Source: Eurosta solidaginis
Lineage: Eukaryota > Arthropoda > Insecta > Diptera > Tephritidae
DNA length: 64,000 bases
Direction: 5' to 3'
Assembly: GCF_040869045.1 (NCBI RefSeq)
Contig: NC_090324.1
Location: 192,880,028-192,944,027, forward strand
The notes beneath the pieces were generated by a model that saw nothing but the letters and a program-made list of their open reading frames with translations, was not told the origin of the DNA and did no database searches. The translations under genes and the position numbers were made by a program. How positions within the stretch are numbered: position 1 is the stretch's first letter; each line of letters begins with the position of its first letter. Below are positions 1 through 10,681 of the stretch, one piece after another.

Positions 1-477
1 TTGGTGTTCGAGTGTACCAACATCCCTCTTATCTGCGTAGTGCAGGGAGAGGCATTTTTTAATTTTTCCCCAATTGCTATCGAATATATTGTAGGAAATA
101 AGTGCAGAATCAGCTGCTCCCCGCACCTTCTGCCTAATATGTTGGAGAATCTCTCGGTAAAGGGGCTTTCCCTTCATTACCGCAAAGTCTGAAAGGATCA
201 CATCCACAGGGTGAATCCATGAGATGTACTGGACAGGGTTACCGTCAAACACTTGTAGCTCCTTATCACAATCAGGGAGCCTACAGATATCTCTGATCTC
301 AGCCTCAGAGGTGGGTGGCTGAGCCACCACTTCTTCAACCACTGGAGTAGTGGCCGCTGTAGATGAAGAGCAAGCTGAATCAACGCGAGCCACCCGCCTT
401 TCTAGCAAATTTATTTTTTAAAGAAGGGCGTTGACGGCCCCAGTCAAATTTGTCACTGTGGCTCTTATATCGTCCAT
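1..477 (-). pseudogene. gag (N-terminal and capsid part) of a Ty3/Gypsy-class LTR retrotransposon, G1
   Basis: Reading minus from an ATG at 477, the first residues contain LTGAVN, as in the gag at 8251 (LTGVVN). One frameshift near 420, in an A/T run, leads into an open frame that runs off the window. It contains the capsid-like block SALISYNIFDSNWGKIK followed by CLSLHYADKRD. The copy at 7850-8251 has ALISYTIFDEDWGKIK at the same place, so the two are one family or close sisters. Gag forms the particle core of the element. Upstream lie an A-rich leader, a tRNA-Lys-type primer site and a probable LTR, the expected order for a 5' end. No zinc knuckle or pol is visible because the window starts inside gag. 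The tRNA-Lys primer suggests the Osvaldo/Ulysses group, but that placement is inference. Confidence 0.75.
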
Positions 478-868
478 GTTTTGTGGGAATATTTTTTATT
501 TTACTTTACCTATGTGTTTTTTATACTCACGTGATGAGATAAATCATCCGTACTATATCAGAATTACACTGCAGTGCGTACAGGAGCTCCCAGGAATTTT
601 CACTAGTGACCACTATTACGTTGCAATGCATCCAGGCACTTCAGGAACTTCCACTAGTAGGTAATGCCGGCAGTATGTAATGCTGATGATCTTGCCAGAA
701 ATTCTCCTTTAGGTTTTTCCACGGTTTCCTTCTTTCAACAAATTCTTTAGGCAGCTCTTTCTTTTTTGACAGTTTTTCCTTTTTAGCACTTTTTTTCACA
801 GTTTCTTCTTTCTTTTTTTTCGAACAAATTCTTTTTTGAATTTTTTTCACAGTTCCCTTCACTTCCTG
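478..868 (-). other. 5' leader of G1, purine-rich on the coding strand
   Basis: Between the primer site and the gag ATG the minus strand is rich in A and AAG runs. A 73-codon lysine-rich ORF there (862-641) looks like a composition artefact rather than a gene. No other gene is seen. Confidence 0.5.
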
Positions 869-887
869 GGTCCCTGCTCGGGCGCCA
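869..887 (-). other. Primer-binding site of G1, complementary to tRNA-Lys(UUU)
   Basis: The minus strand reads TGGCGCCCGAGCAGGGAC. From my knowledge of the tRNA-Lys(UUU) 3' end, this matches its complement at 17 of 18 positions. It lies directly downstream (minus sense) of the probable LTR end and upstream of gag, the standard place for minus-strand DNA priming. Confidence 0.75.
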
Positions 888-1262
888 GTTAAAGGACTAT
901 AGTCCTTGTTTTATAAAAAAATTTATTTGTTGGGCCAACTCGCCCAACCAACAACACTAAACAACACAAGTTCAAATAGTCTTTTACAAGTATATTTTAA
1001 TTCAATTAATTCACAATCACAACTAAGATTAATTTACTGTTAACACTAATCCGTCCCGAAATGTACTGCCGGGTCTGCCGCAACTGCTCCCATATATAGC
1101 CAATCAACAAGCCGCGACGCGCCTCTTGCGTAACTTGTTGACAACCCGCTGTGTGAGAATGTTGAAGTCGGTTTCTTCCCACAGGTGCTGTATGTATGCA
1201 TTTCACAATCATGTGTAATAGAATTTAGCTGACTGTGCGTCTGGAGTAGTTCCGTAGCATGA
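888..1262 (-). repeat. Probable 5' LTR of G1 (outer limit not resolved)
   Basis: Sequence immediately 5' (minus sense) of the primer site. It contains a TATA-like box on the minus strand near 1093-1099. No second LTR of the same element is in the window, so the outer edge could not be set by comparison; it may extend into the duplicated block at 1263-1438. Confidence 0.5.
1092..1099 (-). promoter_or_regulatory. TATA-like box inside the G1 LTR
   Basis: The minus strand reads gctatatatgg, followed by GC-richer sequence. The position inside an LTR upstream of R/U5-like sequence fits a retrotransposon promoter. No initiator was confirmed. Confidence 0.4.
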
Positions 1263-1438
1263 GTGTTAATTGCCGTCACTAACCATGGCCTTGAATTAAG
1301 GTGTTAGGTTGCCATGCGCGGCCGTATGTAGTGAGAACCATAATTTGCAGGTGTTAGTTGCTGTCACTAACCATGGCCTTGAATTAAGGAGTTAGGTGGC
1401 CATGCGCAGCCGTATGTTGTGAGAAATATAATTTGCTG
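1263..1438. repeat. Two tandem 88-bp units
   Basis: Unit 1 (1263-1350) and unit 2 (1351-1438) both start gtgtta(a/g)ttg and share ccatggccttgaattaagg and a gcg(c/g)(g/a)gccgtatg block. They differ by only a handful of substitutions. This could be a U3 enhancer-type duplication of the neighbouring LTR or an independent local duplication. Confidence 0.7.
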
Positions 1439-1482
1439 ACTCGGCGCGCGTGTACTGGCCATACGTGGGAATATTGCGATAA

Positions 1483-3427
1483 GGGCAACTGGCGCATGTT
1501 AACTTACATAATAAACCACCCTGGTTCAATAGGCGCTTATGTAATTTAAAAAACAGAAAAAACAAAGTCTTTAATTGTTTCAAATTCAGCCAGAGTGAAA
1601 GTGACTTTATTAATTTTGAGCGGCTTCGTAAAAATTTTGAATGCCTTCATAATTTTTTAATTAAACAGTACATGTTTAATGTTGAATCAGGACTTAAATC
1701 CAACCCTTCACATTTCTGGCATTATATAAATTCTAAAAGGAAGACAAATGGGTTTCCAACTACTCTTACGTATAATAGTAAAGTTTCTGATAACACGAAC
1801 GACTCTTGCAACTTGTTTGCTGAATTTTTTCAGGGAGTGTACGAGTTGTATGACAACCAATCCCTTCCCGGTTTTCCATCACCACTTTTACCACAAATAT
1901 CGTCATTTGTTGTTGACAAAAATGACGTTTCCCGTGCGATATCTGAGCTCAAGTACCAGACAAATTCGGATAGTGTGGGTTTTTGCCCAACCTTTTTCAA
2001 GTCCTGCATTTAATCTTTAGCAGGCCCAATAACTCGCATTTTTAATGATTGTGTTTGCAGTTGTATTTTCACCGATGCTTGGAAGATATGCTCTATAAAC
2101 CCCATTTACAAATCAAGGGACCGCAACAATATATGCAACTATAGGCCTGTAGTAAAGCAAAGTACGCTGGCCAAGTTGTTCGACACTATTATTCAATCGA
2201 AACTTTACCTGCACGTGCGAAGCTCGATCAGTATCTGCCAACATGGTCTTATGCCAGACAGATCCACATGCACAAATTTACTTCTAGCCTCCCATGAGAT
2301 CGTAAGGGCATTTAATTACCAATCCCAACTAGATGTCATATACTCGGATTTTTCTAAAGCGTTTGACAAGGTGGACCATGCTATCCTGTTACATAAATTG
2401 AAGCTCTATGGCATTACTGGTTTACTTCTAGACTTTTTCTCTAGTTTTCTTAGTGGCAGAAAACTATTCGTAAAGATGGGTTCAGACACCTAGAGCAGTT
2501 GCGTAAGCGCATGGTCCGGTATTCCTCAAGGTCCTGTGGCCCATTGTTATTTTTATTGTTCCTTAATGATCTACCTTCACACTTCAAGTTTTTAAAATTT
2601 TTGATGTTCGCCGATGATGTTAAACTTTTGCTGCGAGTTGACAGTATCTCTGATAGCAGAAATCTACAATCTGATTTAAGTACTTTTGAGATTTAGTGTA
2701 CATCAAATCACCTATACTTAAATATCAACAAATGTTTTGACGTATCTTTCACAAGGAAGACTAATGTACTTCTGTACAATTATCAGTTGAACAACAATGT
2801 TCTCACTCGTTGTTCCGACATCAAAGATTTAGGAGTGATCTTCGGTACAAAGCTCTCGTTCAGTAAGCACATTGATCTCATTGTGCCCAAATCATTTGCA
2901 ATGATAGGCTTTATTCAAAGGAATGCGCGGGATTTTAAAGACCCTTATACCATAAAATCTTTATATACTGCTCTCGTACGAAGTTGCCTCGAATATTGTT
3001 CTCTTATATGGAATCCATATTACGATGTATATTCCAACAAAATTGAAAGAGTGCAGAAAGTCATCACGAAATTTGTTTTATATAGAGTCAACTACGAAGA
3101 TGGTCCTCCATCTTATATTAGTAGAAGAAATCTTCTAGGATTGCAATCTTCGCATGACCGACGAATTTATAATGCCTTAATATTTGTGTATAATGTGGTG
3201 AACCACAACATTGACTGTGATGACTTAAAGATCATATTTAACGTTATTTACCCCCGCGAAGTTTACGAAATAGGCGTATGTTTGTCGACCCATTTAGTAG
3301 AACCAACTACTCGATGAATGAGCCCATTACAAGATGTTTTCGTCTTTGTAACAAATATTCCGAAGTGATAGATTTAAATGTGAGTTTTTATATGTTCAAG
3401 CTTGTTTTATTTACAATATTTAATTGA
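1483..3427 (+). pseudogene. Non-LTR retrotransposon ORF2, reverse transcriptase part (CR1/Jockey-like), 5'-truncated
   Basis: The frame opens after a stop at 1480 and contains PPWFNRRL, then NPSHFWHYINSKRK, both typical of the linker before reverse transcriptase in arthropod LINEs. RT motifs follow: SDFSKAFDKVDH (motif A), SGIPQGP, FADDV (catalytic YADD-type box with F for Y), then the thumb DLGVIFGTKL and LEYCSLIWNPYY. The gene is dead: TAA at 2011, TAG at 2491, a frameshift near 2540, TAG at 2694, and a frameshift near 3290 before the C-terminal stop at 3425-3427. The endonuclease domain is missing, as expected for 5' truncation during target-primed insertion. The clade call rests on remembered motif style; CR1, Kiri or Jockey are all possible. 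Confidence 0.8.
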
Positions 3428-3551
3428 GAATGTTAAATTCATAAATTAGTTAAGAATCTAAAATATTATTAAACAAATAATTATTCTGGTCTGTAAGATT
3501 TGTAATCAGTAGACTGAAATTAATAAAATAAATAAATAAATAAATAAATAA
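3428..3551 (+). repeat. 3' UTR and (TAAA)n tail of the 1483-3427 LINE
   Basis: Short AT-rich sequence ending in about six repeats of taaa/aaat at roughly 3522-3551. Simple-repeat tails like this mark the 3' ends of many insect LINEs. Immediately to the right the minus-strand DNA polymerase relic begins in mid-frame, so this is the insertion junction. Confidence 0.7.
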
Positions 3552-6500
3552 TTTAGATCTAAATGTATACATTGATGCATTATACAATTTATTTTCCAAC
3601 AGACATTTTCTAAAACCGCTTAAGCTCAATGTAGAAGTTACACACTTTTTTATTCCCTTAATTTTTTTAGTTTCATTTATATCGTTATCAATTTTAAATG
3701 AATACATTTATGCTCTTAATTCTATAAACTCTTTTAGTAACTTCCCAATACATTCATCCTTCATCATACCTAGAACCTTCTTATTCAACTGAGGAAAATT
3801 AAAAATATTTTCCTTTGGATATGAGAATGTATCGAAAAATTTTGAAATATCATCACGAATATCATTATAAAAGTCATCAGTTTGAATATCATATATAAAT
3901 GAATCAGTATCCATATAATTCAAAGCAATATTATTTTTATATTTCTCTTTGATATAATCATAATGAAAACTATACATTTTAAATTTAGAAAGTTCTAATA
4001 CGGTAAAACCAATATGAATCGGTTTATTGTACAGAGTTGACACTTGTTTCAATTGAGTCGCTATTAAATTATTAGAAAATTTGCTTAGACAATGGAAATT
4101 TGGTTTTGCTATTAAGGCCCTAACACCTAATTTGTTCCTACCTCTTCCGCCAATACTAGTATTTTCCCAATCTTGTACTAATATAACATCTACTCTTTTA
4201 TCTACATTTTCCATAGTTTTGCCATACACAGAATTATTCAATAATTTAAAGAAATTTTTCTCAAACTTATTTGCTGCTAATGTTATATGATAATTATTTA
4301 AATCAATATATTTTTTTAGCCAATCTGATTGATTAAATTGTAGAATTTTATGAATTTTCTTTAATACAAATCCATGTTTAATACATTGTTGTAAATTTCT
4401 ATAATGAATAATATATTTTATTTTGTTTTTCAATTCGCCAATCAACTTAGAGTGTTTCATTGAGCCAATTTTTTATTTTCAAAACAAAATGGTAAATCAT
4501 TATGAATATTGTGAGTGGTTATGGGATAATCTAAATCTACTTCTAATATGTATACGACTAAACAATCTTCTGGTAAAATCAAAATTATTATGAGGGAGAT
4601 ATTGTGACATAGTATAACCATATAAATTATTAACATCTAAATAAATTATATAATTTGAAGACTTAGTCGCATCGTAATCACTTGAATATTTATTGTTAGC
4701 AACTGAACGCCGTTTGCAACATTGAACAATCCCGCCCCTAATTCCCGACATTATAAAATAATGCATGTTTTCATCAGTAAACAATTCTAATTCAATTCTA
4801 GTTATTTTGGCCATTGCGTCCCAAGATAATCCTGGAGATGTATAATATTGACAAGGGTCTAGTCGATAAATTCCTTTACATAATTTTCTAAAATTTTCAA
4901 AAATGTCGCTGAGGAGTAGCACATCTACTTTTAGATATAATAATAAATAATCTAATAAATTGGAACAATTAAATGTTGCCCAAACACTTTGTGCATGCTG
5001 ATAATCATCGACACTACACGATTCATTTGATAATTTATTAAAGAAATGTTAAGGATCAGGTAATTTCGTTTCGTTGAGACGTTCTTCTGAATCTAAGTAG
5101 TTATATGGAAAAATACCTGTACGTTTCATTACATCAAAGTGATGATCGTTGGGGAAATAAGCCTTTGTTATTTCTAAATCATTATTACTTAAATCCTTAG
5201 CTAAACTGTCTAAGCTAGAAGGCATGAATCGAAATGAATCTAAAAACCTAAGTTCAATTGTATGTTTATTATTAACATATATTCTCTTTGGTATTGAAAT
5301 ATACAACTCATTGTTTAAGGGAATAATATTTATATACCCCTCTACAGATGACAACTCTTTAATAAATAAATGACAATCATATTTAGATAAATTATGAAAA
5401 AATATTGGAATCAAATTTGATATCTGATATTTTAATTACATTTATTATATGCTGGACCTCTATATTCACCAGTTAAATGGCAATGGTCTGCTAGCCTATA
5501 ATTTAATAAAAGTTCCATTCCACAAATATGACAAAATATATCCTCGTTTTGACGCCTAACTTGGTTGGCAGTTAATGGATGCATTCTAACTATTTTACTC
5601 AAATATAGGTGATAAATATCTAAAACATCATCGAAAATACTTTTAAAAAAATGTTTTGGAGCTTCAACACCGCTATATATGTATTTTAAAACGATTCAGT
5701 TGGTTATTATATGAGCACTTAATAAAATAACAGTAGGCACAAGGAATATGTTCTTTCACACATTGAGTCCTACTAGAATTTTGAATATCTATTGGTTTTA
5801 GAATACATTCGAAATCTGCATATATAGTAAATGGTACATCTAATTGTTTTTTGAAATTGTCAAATTATAGCATTCTTTTCTCAGGTGTAGGCATGCGTGT
5901 TACAATTTTTCTACAATGCTTTTTATGACTTAGTAATTTTTCTTCCTTATCAAAATGTATTAGACATGTATTGCAAAAATAAAATTTATGCTAATGGCTT
6001 GTAACTTGATCCCTCATTAATCTATTTAAATTTTTTATCCAAACATAATGGCTTTCATTGAAATCATCACTGTATAAAGAAATAAGATTAATGTTATGTG
6101 ATTTTTCTTCTTTTGTTAAATAATAGGGTCCTACTACCAAATTGTCTTCTATACCAAACACATTTACACTAACATCTGGATTATTTGATTCAAATATTTC
6201 AATACCATTTATTTGTAATGGGAAACTTAAATTTTCAAAATTGGCTACTTTGTTATTAATTAAAGTTATAATGGAATCTTGGATATTTCTAGTGTGATAT
6301 GAAGAACACCTTTCTCTATTTTTTGAGGGTTGGTAAAGAGATGAAATTATGGCCCACTTAAAGCAATATATATCATTGTTAACAATATTAATACAAGCTC
6401 TTTTATCTGCTATTACTTTTGGTAGTGGTATATATAATGAGTCTCTAATTGGGTGGTATTTATTTATGTTTACTTCTAGATGGATAATTTCACTTAGACT

Positions 6501-7044
6501 CCAACCACTATCTCGGTCTTGAAATGTTTTCATTTTTTCAATCACTTTACTAAAATTTTCCTTAATTATTTCACCAACATAATTGTTCTCCATAAATGCT
6601 TCAGTCATTAATGTTTGGTGTGACATTATAGCAAATTCTTCAATATTTTCTTTTATTTGAATATATTTACAAAATAACTCAAAGTTAAATTTGATGCTTT
6701 CATGTTTTTCTACAGATTTCTGTAAATGTGCAGATAATTCGTTAAAATGTTTTTCAAAAAAATGTTCAACAATTAAATCATTGGGTTTATCGTTTTCCAA
6801 AACGTGTAAACGTACGATTATTAAACATAGCGTTAATACATTTAACATTACTATTTACATTATGCATACAATTCTTTTTATGCATATTTGTTCTCAAGTG
6901 TGCTGTCGATACATTTGTTTCACTTGAATTTTACATTGCTCGCAAAAATGGGGGCTTTGTTATAACTTCATGTTTCATTGTAATATGTCTAACTAAACTC
7001 CTCTTCCGAGTATATATCTTTTCACAAGAACTGCACGGATACAT
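3552..7044 (-). pseudogene. Polinton/Maverick-type family B DNA polymerase (PolB) relic with N-terminal zinc fingers
   Basis: Read minus from 7044: a C2H2-like finger (YPCSSCEKIYTRKRSL...H) and a second, degraded one; a ~285-codon open N-terminal part (6848-5991); a third C2H2 unit near 5985-5900; exonuclease motif I YADFE (~5820); a C/H cluster with DHCHLTG (~5490); Exo II FHNLSKYDCH (~5385); Exo III-like YLKVD (~4930); polymerase motif A YLDVNNLYG (~4620); motif B-type NSVYGKTME (~4220); motif C YMDTDSF (~3910); and C-terminal LRA/MYSFKID (~3710). These are protein-primed PolB features found in Polintons and related viruses. Damage seen: in-frame stops at 5991, ~5865, 5049 and 3708; frameshifts near 6850-6950, 5675, 5440, 4575 and 4462. 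The C-terminus is cut by the LINE tail at 3551. No integrase, ATPase or capsid gene of a Polinton is visible nearby. Confidence 0.85.
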
Positions 7045-7517
7045 TTATATTTTTTTATTAATTGGCTTTTTCGAGCTTTTTCCTTTGAAATTGCTTTTAA
7101 ATCCTTAAGAGCTTGATTCATAATGTGGAATATGCCAACAATAAGCAACGGTGTTAAAGAAGTAACGATGTATAAATATTAAAGTTTATTACTGTTTACT
7201 TGAAGTGATCCTGATTAAACACGGTTGAAAATCCTTATAAAATAATTATCTGTTAAATATAGATGATTTCTGAGCGGCTTTAAATAATTTACTACATTTT
7301 TTATACGGAAAAAATGTCCAATTTATAGAAATTGAGACAAGTAGCCCTTATCTTTCTGAATGTATGTATATGGATGGATGTGACTGTGTCGGTATGTATT
7401 TTGCGGTTTGTTGATATATATATAACTTATATGCTGTCATGCTTACGGCTAAGCTCTGCTAAAGGTAAAAATGTTTTGTTGTTTTGCGGTGTCATACGTA
7501 TGCACCTAAATGATATA
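7045..7517. other. No gene recognised; AT-rich flank of the PolB relic
   Basis: No coding frame resembling a known family was found. The stretch near 7415-7440 has short TA/TG repeats. It may hold the 5' side of the PolB-bearing element, but no terminal repeat was seen. Confidence 0.4.
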
Positions 7518-7757
7518 GATCGGCCAGAGCACAAACCGAAAGAACGGATGCGGCACCTAGCAGAAGATCAGCCAGAACACAAACCAGAAGAACGGATGCG
7601 CCACCTAGCGGAAGATCAGCCAGAATACAAACCAGAAGAACGGATGTGACACCTAGCGGAAGATCGGCCAGAACACAAACCAGAAGAACGGATGCGATAC
7701 CTAGCGGAAGATCAGCCGGAACACAAACCAGAATAACTGTTGCGACACCTAGCGGAA
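7518..7757. repeat. Minisatellite, five tandem 48-bp units
   Basis: Units start at 7518, 7566, 7614, 7662 and 7710. Each contains acaaaccagaa and a c(a/g)ccta-type core, cacctagcgg. Because 48 is a multiple of three, both strands appear open for about 100 codons; I regard those ORFs as by-products. The cacctagcgg core recurs in tandem repeats near 53690-54060. Confidence 0.9.
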
Positions 7758-7849
7758 TTATTTTGCTATATATATATGTGTGTCGGTGTGTATGTACTTT
7801 TCCTTGCACCATTTGAGTTAGAACTGGTATTTACATACTACTCCCTTTT

Positions 7850-8251
7850 GTTTTGTTTACTATGAGGGATAATTGATGATATATTCTTGCGTAGAATTGA
7901 TCTACGCTAAAGTGTTTTTGTGACAATGACCCTAGCTCATATTCAAGGGTCCCTAGGTCACGTTTGTCTGCGTAGTGCAGTGACAAACAGCTTTTGATTT
8001 TTCCCCAATCCTCATCGAAAATAGTATAGGAGATAAGAGCTGTATCTGCTGGGCTTTTTATATTTTGTCTAATTTTCTAATTCTTGCAGGTCTGCCCCAT
8101 TCAGGATATTGGGATTATTAGAATTTACCGCTTTAGGGAGCCTAATCCTAGCTTCTAATTGGTTTATCCTAGCGCTCATGGTTCTCATCTGCTCTATTTG
8201 CGCGTTAACCACACCCGTTAGTTGCGTTATCGCTTCTTCAATTTGCTCCAT
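7850..8251 (-). pseudogene. gag fragment of a second Gypsy-class element, G2
   Basis: Starts at ATG 8251 with MEQIEEAITQLTG and a heptad-like, probably coiled-coil stretch (ARINQLEARI). A frameshift near 8070 leads into a capsid block with ALISYTIFDEDWGKIK, then LHYADKRDLGTLEYELG and FYARIYHQL; coding similarity fades near 7850. It is clearly homologous to the gag at 1-477. Upstream (minus sense) are a repeat-bearing leader, a tRNA-Lys-type primer site and an LTR-like region, so this is again the 5' end of a minus-strand element; the rest of the element is absent. Confidence 0.75.
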
Positions 8252-8535
8252 TTTTTGTTTTTTTATTTTTTGTGATTTTCAAATAAAAAACTAAGCAAAT
8301 AATTTAACTAAAATTGTATCACTTAATGGCTTTTAACTTTAGTTAATTCTGACAATCTTTTTTAGATTATTTTCTAGTTGACAAAATCCACTTACAATAA
8401 AATGAGGAACAGCATTGCAGTAATATTTGGTTGTCGTCCTGATGAATCCCTTTTAAGAATTTTACTCCCCTACTCGTGGTACAGGAATGGCTTTCAAGGT
8501 TGACAGTGATTGGCGGCTGCAGGCGGTTGATGTTG

Positions 8536-8915
8536 GAGATTTATCCTCTTCACAGTTTTTGAGGGTTTATTCACTAGTTGAACAAGGATATTTACGTTAT
8601 AAATTTTTGAGGGTCTATTTTATAGTTTCACTCTATCGACAAGGATATTTGTATCCTTTTTAAGTTATACAGTTTTCGAGGTTTTATTTACTCAATGCAC
8701 AAGGAAATTTGTATCCTTTCTGTTATAACTCTTTTTGAGGGTCTATTTACTAGTTTCACGCAATCTACAAGGATATTTGTATCCCATTTAAGTTACACAG
8801 TTTTTACTAGTTTCACTCAGTGAACAAGGATAATTGTGTCCACAGTTTTTATAGGCTTATTTATAATTTTACTAAATTTTACGAGGATATTTGTATCCTT
8901 TCTTTAAGTTACTTT
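8536..8915 (-). repeat. Leader of G2: six degenerate 56-69-bp repeats with a dyad core
   Basis: The phrase acaaggata recurs at about 8582, 8639, 8699 (aaggaaa), 8768, 8824 (variant) and 8881 (gaggata). The core ggata-tttg-tatcc is a perfect 5-bp inverted repeat around four bases. Between cores lie agtttttgaggg(t)-type and tttacta-type blocks. It sits between the primer site and gag, the position of the insulator arrays in Drosophila gypsy and Idefix; the functional parallel is inference. Confidence 0.7.
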
Positions 8916-8930
8916 ATTGCACTAGTTTTT

Positions 8931-8942
8931 CGTTGGGCGCCA
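8931..8942 (-). other. Primer-binding site of G2, tRNA-Lys(CUU)-like
   Basis: The minus strand reads TGGCGCCCAACG, matching the complement of the tRNA-Lys(CUU) 3' end as I know it for 12 bases before diverging. It is placed between LTR-like sequence and the repeat-bearing leader. Confidence 0.65.
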
Positions 8943-9078
8943 GTTACTGTCGTGCGCCGTCGATATCAAAATTAAACTCAATCGTTACCTTTATCAACTG
9001 AAGTGCTGAACAACTGAACCTGCTTTATTATTGGCAATTTCTTTTTTGTACAATTTTTCTTATGCTACTTACTTAGCT
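8943..9078 (-). repeat. Probable LTR of G2, part proximal to the primer site
   Basis: Sequence directly outside the G2 primer site. It is interrupted by a SINE at 9079-9436 and probably resumes at 9450. No partner LTR is in the window, so the outer end is unresolved. Confidence 0.45.
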
Positions 9079-9436
9079 CGGCGGCCACCGTGGTGTGATG
9101 GTAGCGTGCTCCGCCTACCACACCGTATGCCCTGGGTTCACACCCCGGGCAAAGCAACATCAAAAATTTTAGAAATAAGATTTTTCAATTAGAAGAAAAT
9201 TTGTCTAAGCGGGGTCGCCCTCGGCAGTGTTTGGCAAGCGCTCCGGGTGTATTTCTGCCATGAAAAGCTCTCAGTGAAAACTCATCTGCCTTGCAGATGC
9301 CGTTCGGAGTCGGCATAAAACATGTAGGTCCCGTCCGGCCAATTTGTAGGGAAAATCAAGAGGAACACGGCGGAAATTGGAAAAGAAGCTCGGCCTTAGA
9401 TCTCTTCGGAGGTTATCGCGCCTTACATTTATTTTA
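9079..9436 (+). mobile_element. tRNA-derived SINE, copy 1
   Basis: Starts cggcggccaccgtggtgtgatgg. This tRNA-like head has an A-box-like tggtgtgatggta and a B-box-like gggttcacaccc near 9134. It continues with a body (gcggggtcgccctcggcagtg...cttcggaggttatcgcgcc) and ends ttacatttatttta. Thirteen-base target duplications, tacttacttagct, flank it at 9066-9078 and 9437-9449. Two further copies lie at 20527-20886 (minus) and 61089-61452. SINEs are transcribed by RNA polymerase III and mobilised by LINE machinery. Confidence 0.92.
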
Positions 9437-9449
9437 TACTTACTTAGCT

Positions 9450-10541
9450 AAGGTGCTAACATACTTATAAATTTACTTATATCGTACAGGTGAATTCGCT
9501 TACAGCGCAATAATTTATTAACAATGTTGTTGCTTTTCCTCTTTACAAAAGTTGCTTGATAAGCAAATGGAGTTTAAATCGAATTGTTTTATTGCTTTTA
9601 TTATATTCTTATAATTTTGCGTATGCAAGTAAAGGTAACTGCTGTGTAGGCAATATGTGACGACTGTGCTAACTTATATGCCTTTCTGCGATTCAGGTGT
9701 ATCAATTAAGGCGCTGGTATATTTTGTAGAGGTTTCACTTCATACGAAACTTCGTCGCGTCCGTGCTCTCTCGCGTTATAACCTTTCTTTGGTTCCCGCT
9801 TTTCTATTGCCTTCACTACTAATTGCCCTTTTAAGTTTTGCACAAAATATACGTATGTATAACGTTTATAAAATTAAATGCAAAAAAAAAAACACCACTT
9901 TTAATCGACGAAAACTTTGGTAAAAAAAGCGGTTTTATTTCACAACTAAATCGCGGCCACCCAACCACGATGCGTGCCATTTGCTTTCTTCTCTTGGCAA
10001 AATGGCCACCACGCCGTCATGGCATTTTAGAAAATATTTTTCTATTCCATCATAGTGATGGAAAAACACAGTTAAACGCAATGAAAGAAAACCAAGTCAG
10101 CTGATGAGATGAGCCACCTATACAATTGAACAATGTGATATTGAAAAATTGTCAATGTCATTGAAATCTTTGGCGATGCCACCCGCATAAAATTAAAAAA
10201 AAATCGTTTTAACTACCCAAGGCAGACATGAGTGAGGGTGAATCCTGATCTTTTCACCTATCACTAGCCAACTAGTACGTTTAAAGTGTGAATCCCCACA
10301 AGGGGACCATAACAACTGTCGAGTAAATTAAGAAGGAGCAGTTTGCTTTTATAATAATAGGTTATAAATGTCATTATTTCAAACGTTTGCTGCATTCAAT
10401 TATTAGGCACCTCATTTAAAAAAAATGCATCGGTCTCCTTTGAATGGGCATATCAATTAGTACAATAGTTATAACTGTTTATAAAATTTGTGTATTCTTT
10501 TGTTTTTTTTTTTTTGATTATTTGGAACGGACTCACCCGCT
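9450..10541. other. Non-coding; probably remaining G2 LTR then unassigned sequence
   Basis: Sequence resumes after the SINE target duplication. No coding frame was recognised. A T-rich run at 10501-10515 and an A-run near 9880-9892 are present. No LTR end could be defined. Confidence 0.35.
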
Positions 10542-10645
10542 GTTGTTGTTGCCGGTGCAGCGAGAGGCCGTCGAGGTGGGACTCTGCGTTTTTTGTTATT
10601 GTTGCTGGTGCAGCAAGAGGCCGTAGAGGTGTCCTCTGCTGTTTC
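10542..10645. repeat. Two imperfect 53-bp units with GTT runs
   Basis: gttgc(c/t)ggtgcagc(g/a)agaggccgt(c/a)gaggtg occurs twice, 53 bases apart, each beside gttgttgttg runs. Confidence 0.6.
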
Positions 10646-10681
10646 GTTGTTGTTGCTGTTTGTTGTGGACGGTGGTACAAT

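Noticed and set aside
641..862. Lysine-rich minus ORF as a gene
   Set aside because: Composition follows from the A-rich leader of G1; no domain, and it sits between primer site and gag.
7518..7757. CRISPR-like array
   Set aside because: Units are contiguous 48-mers without unique spacers and the window is plainly animal DNA; it is a minisatellite.
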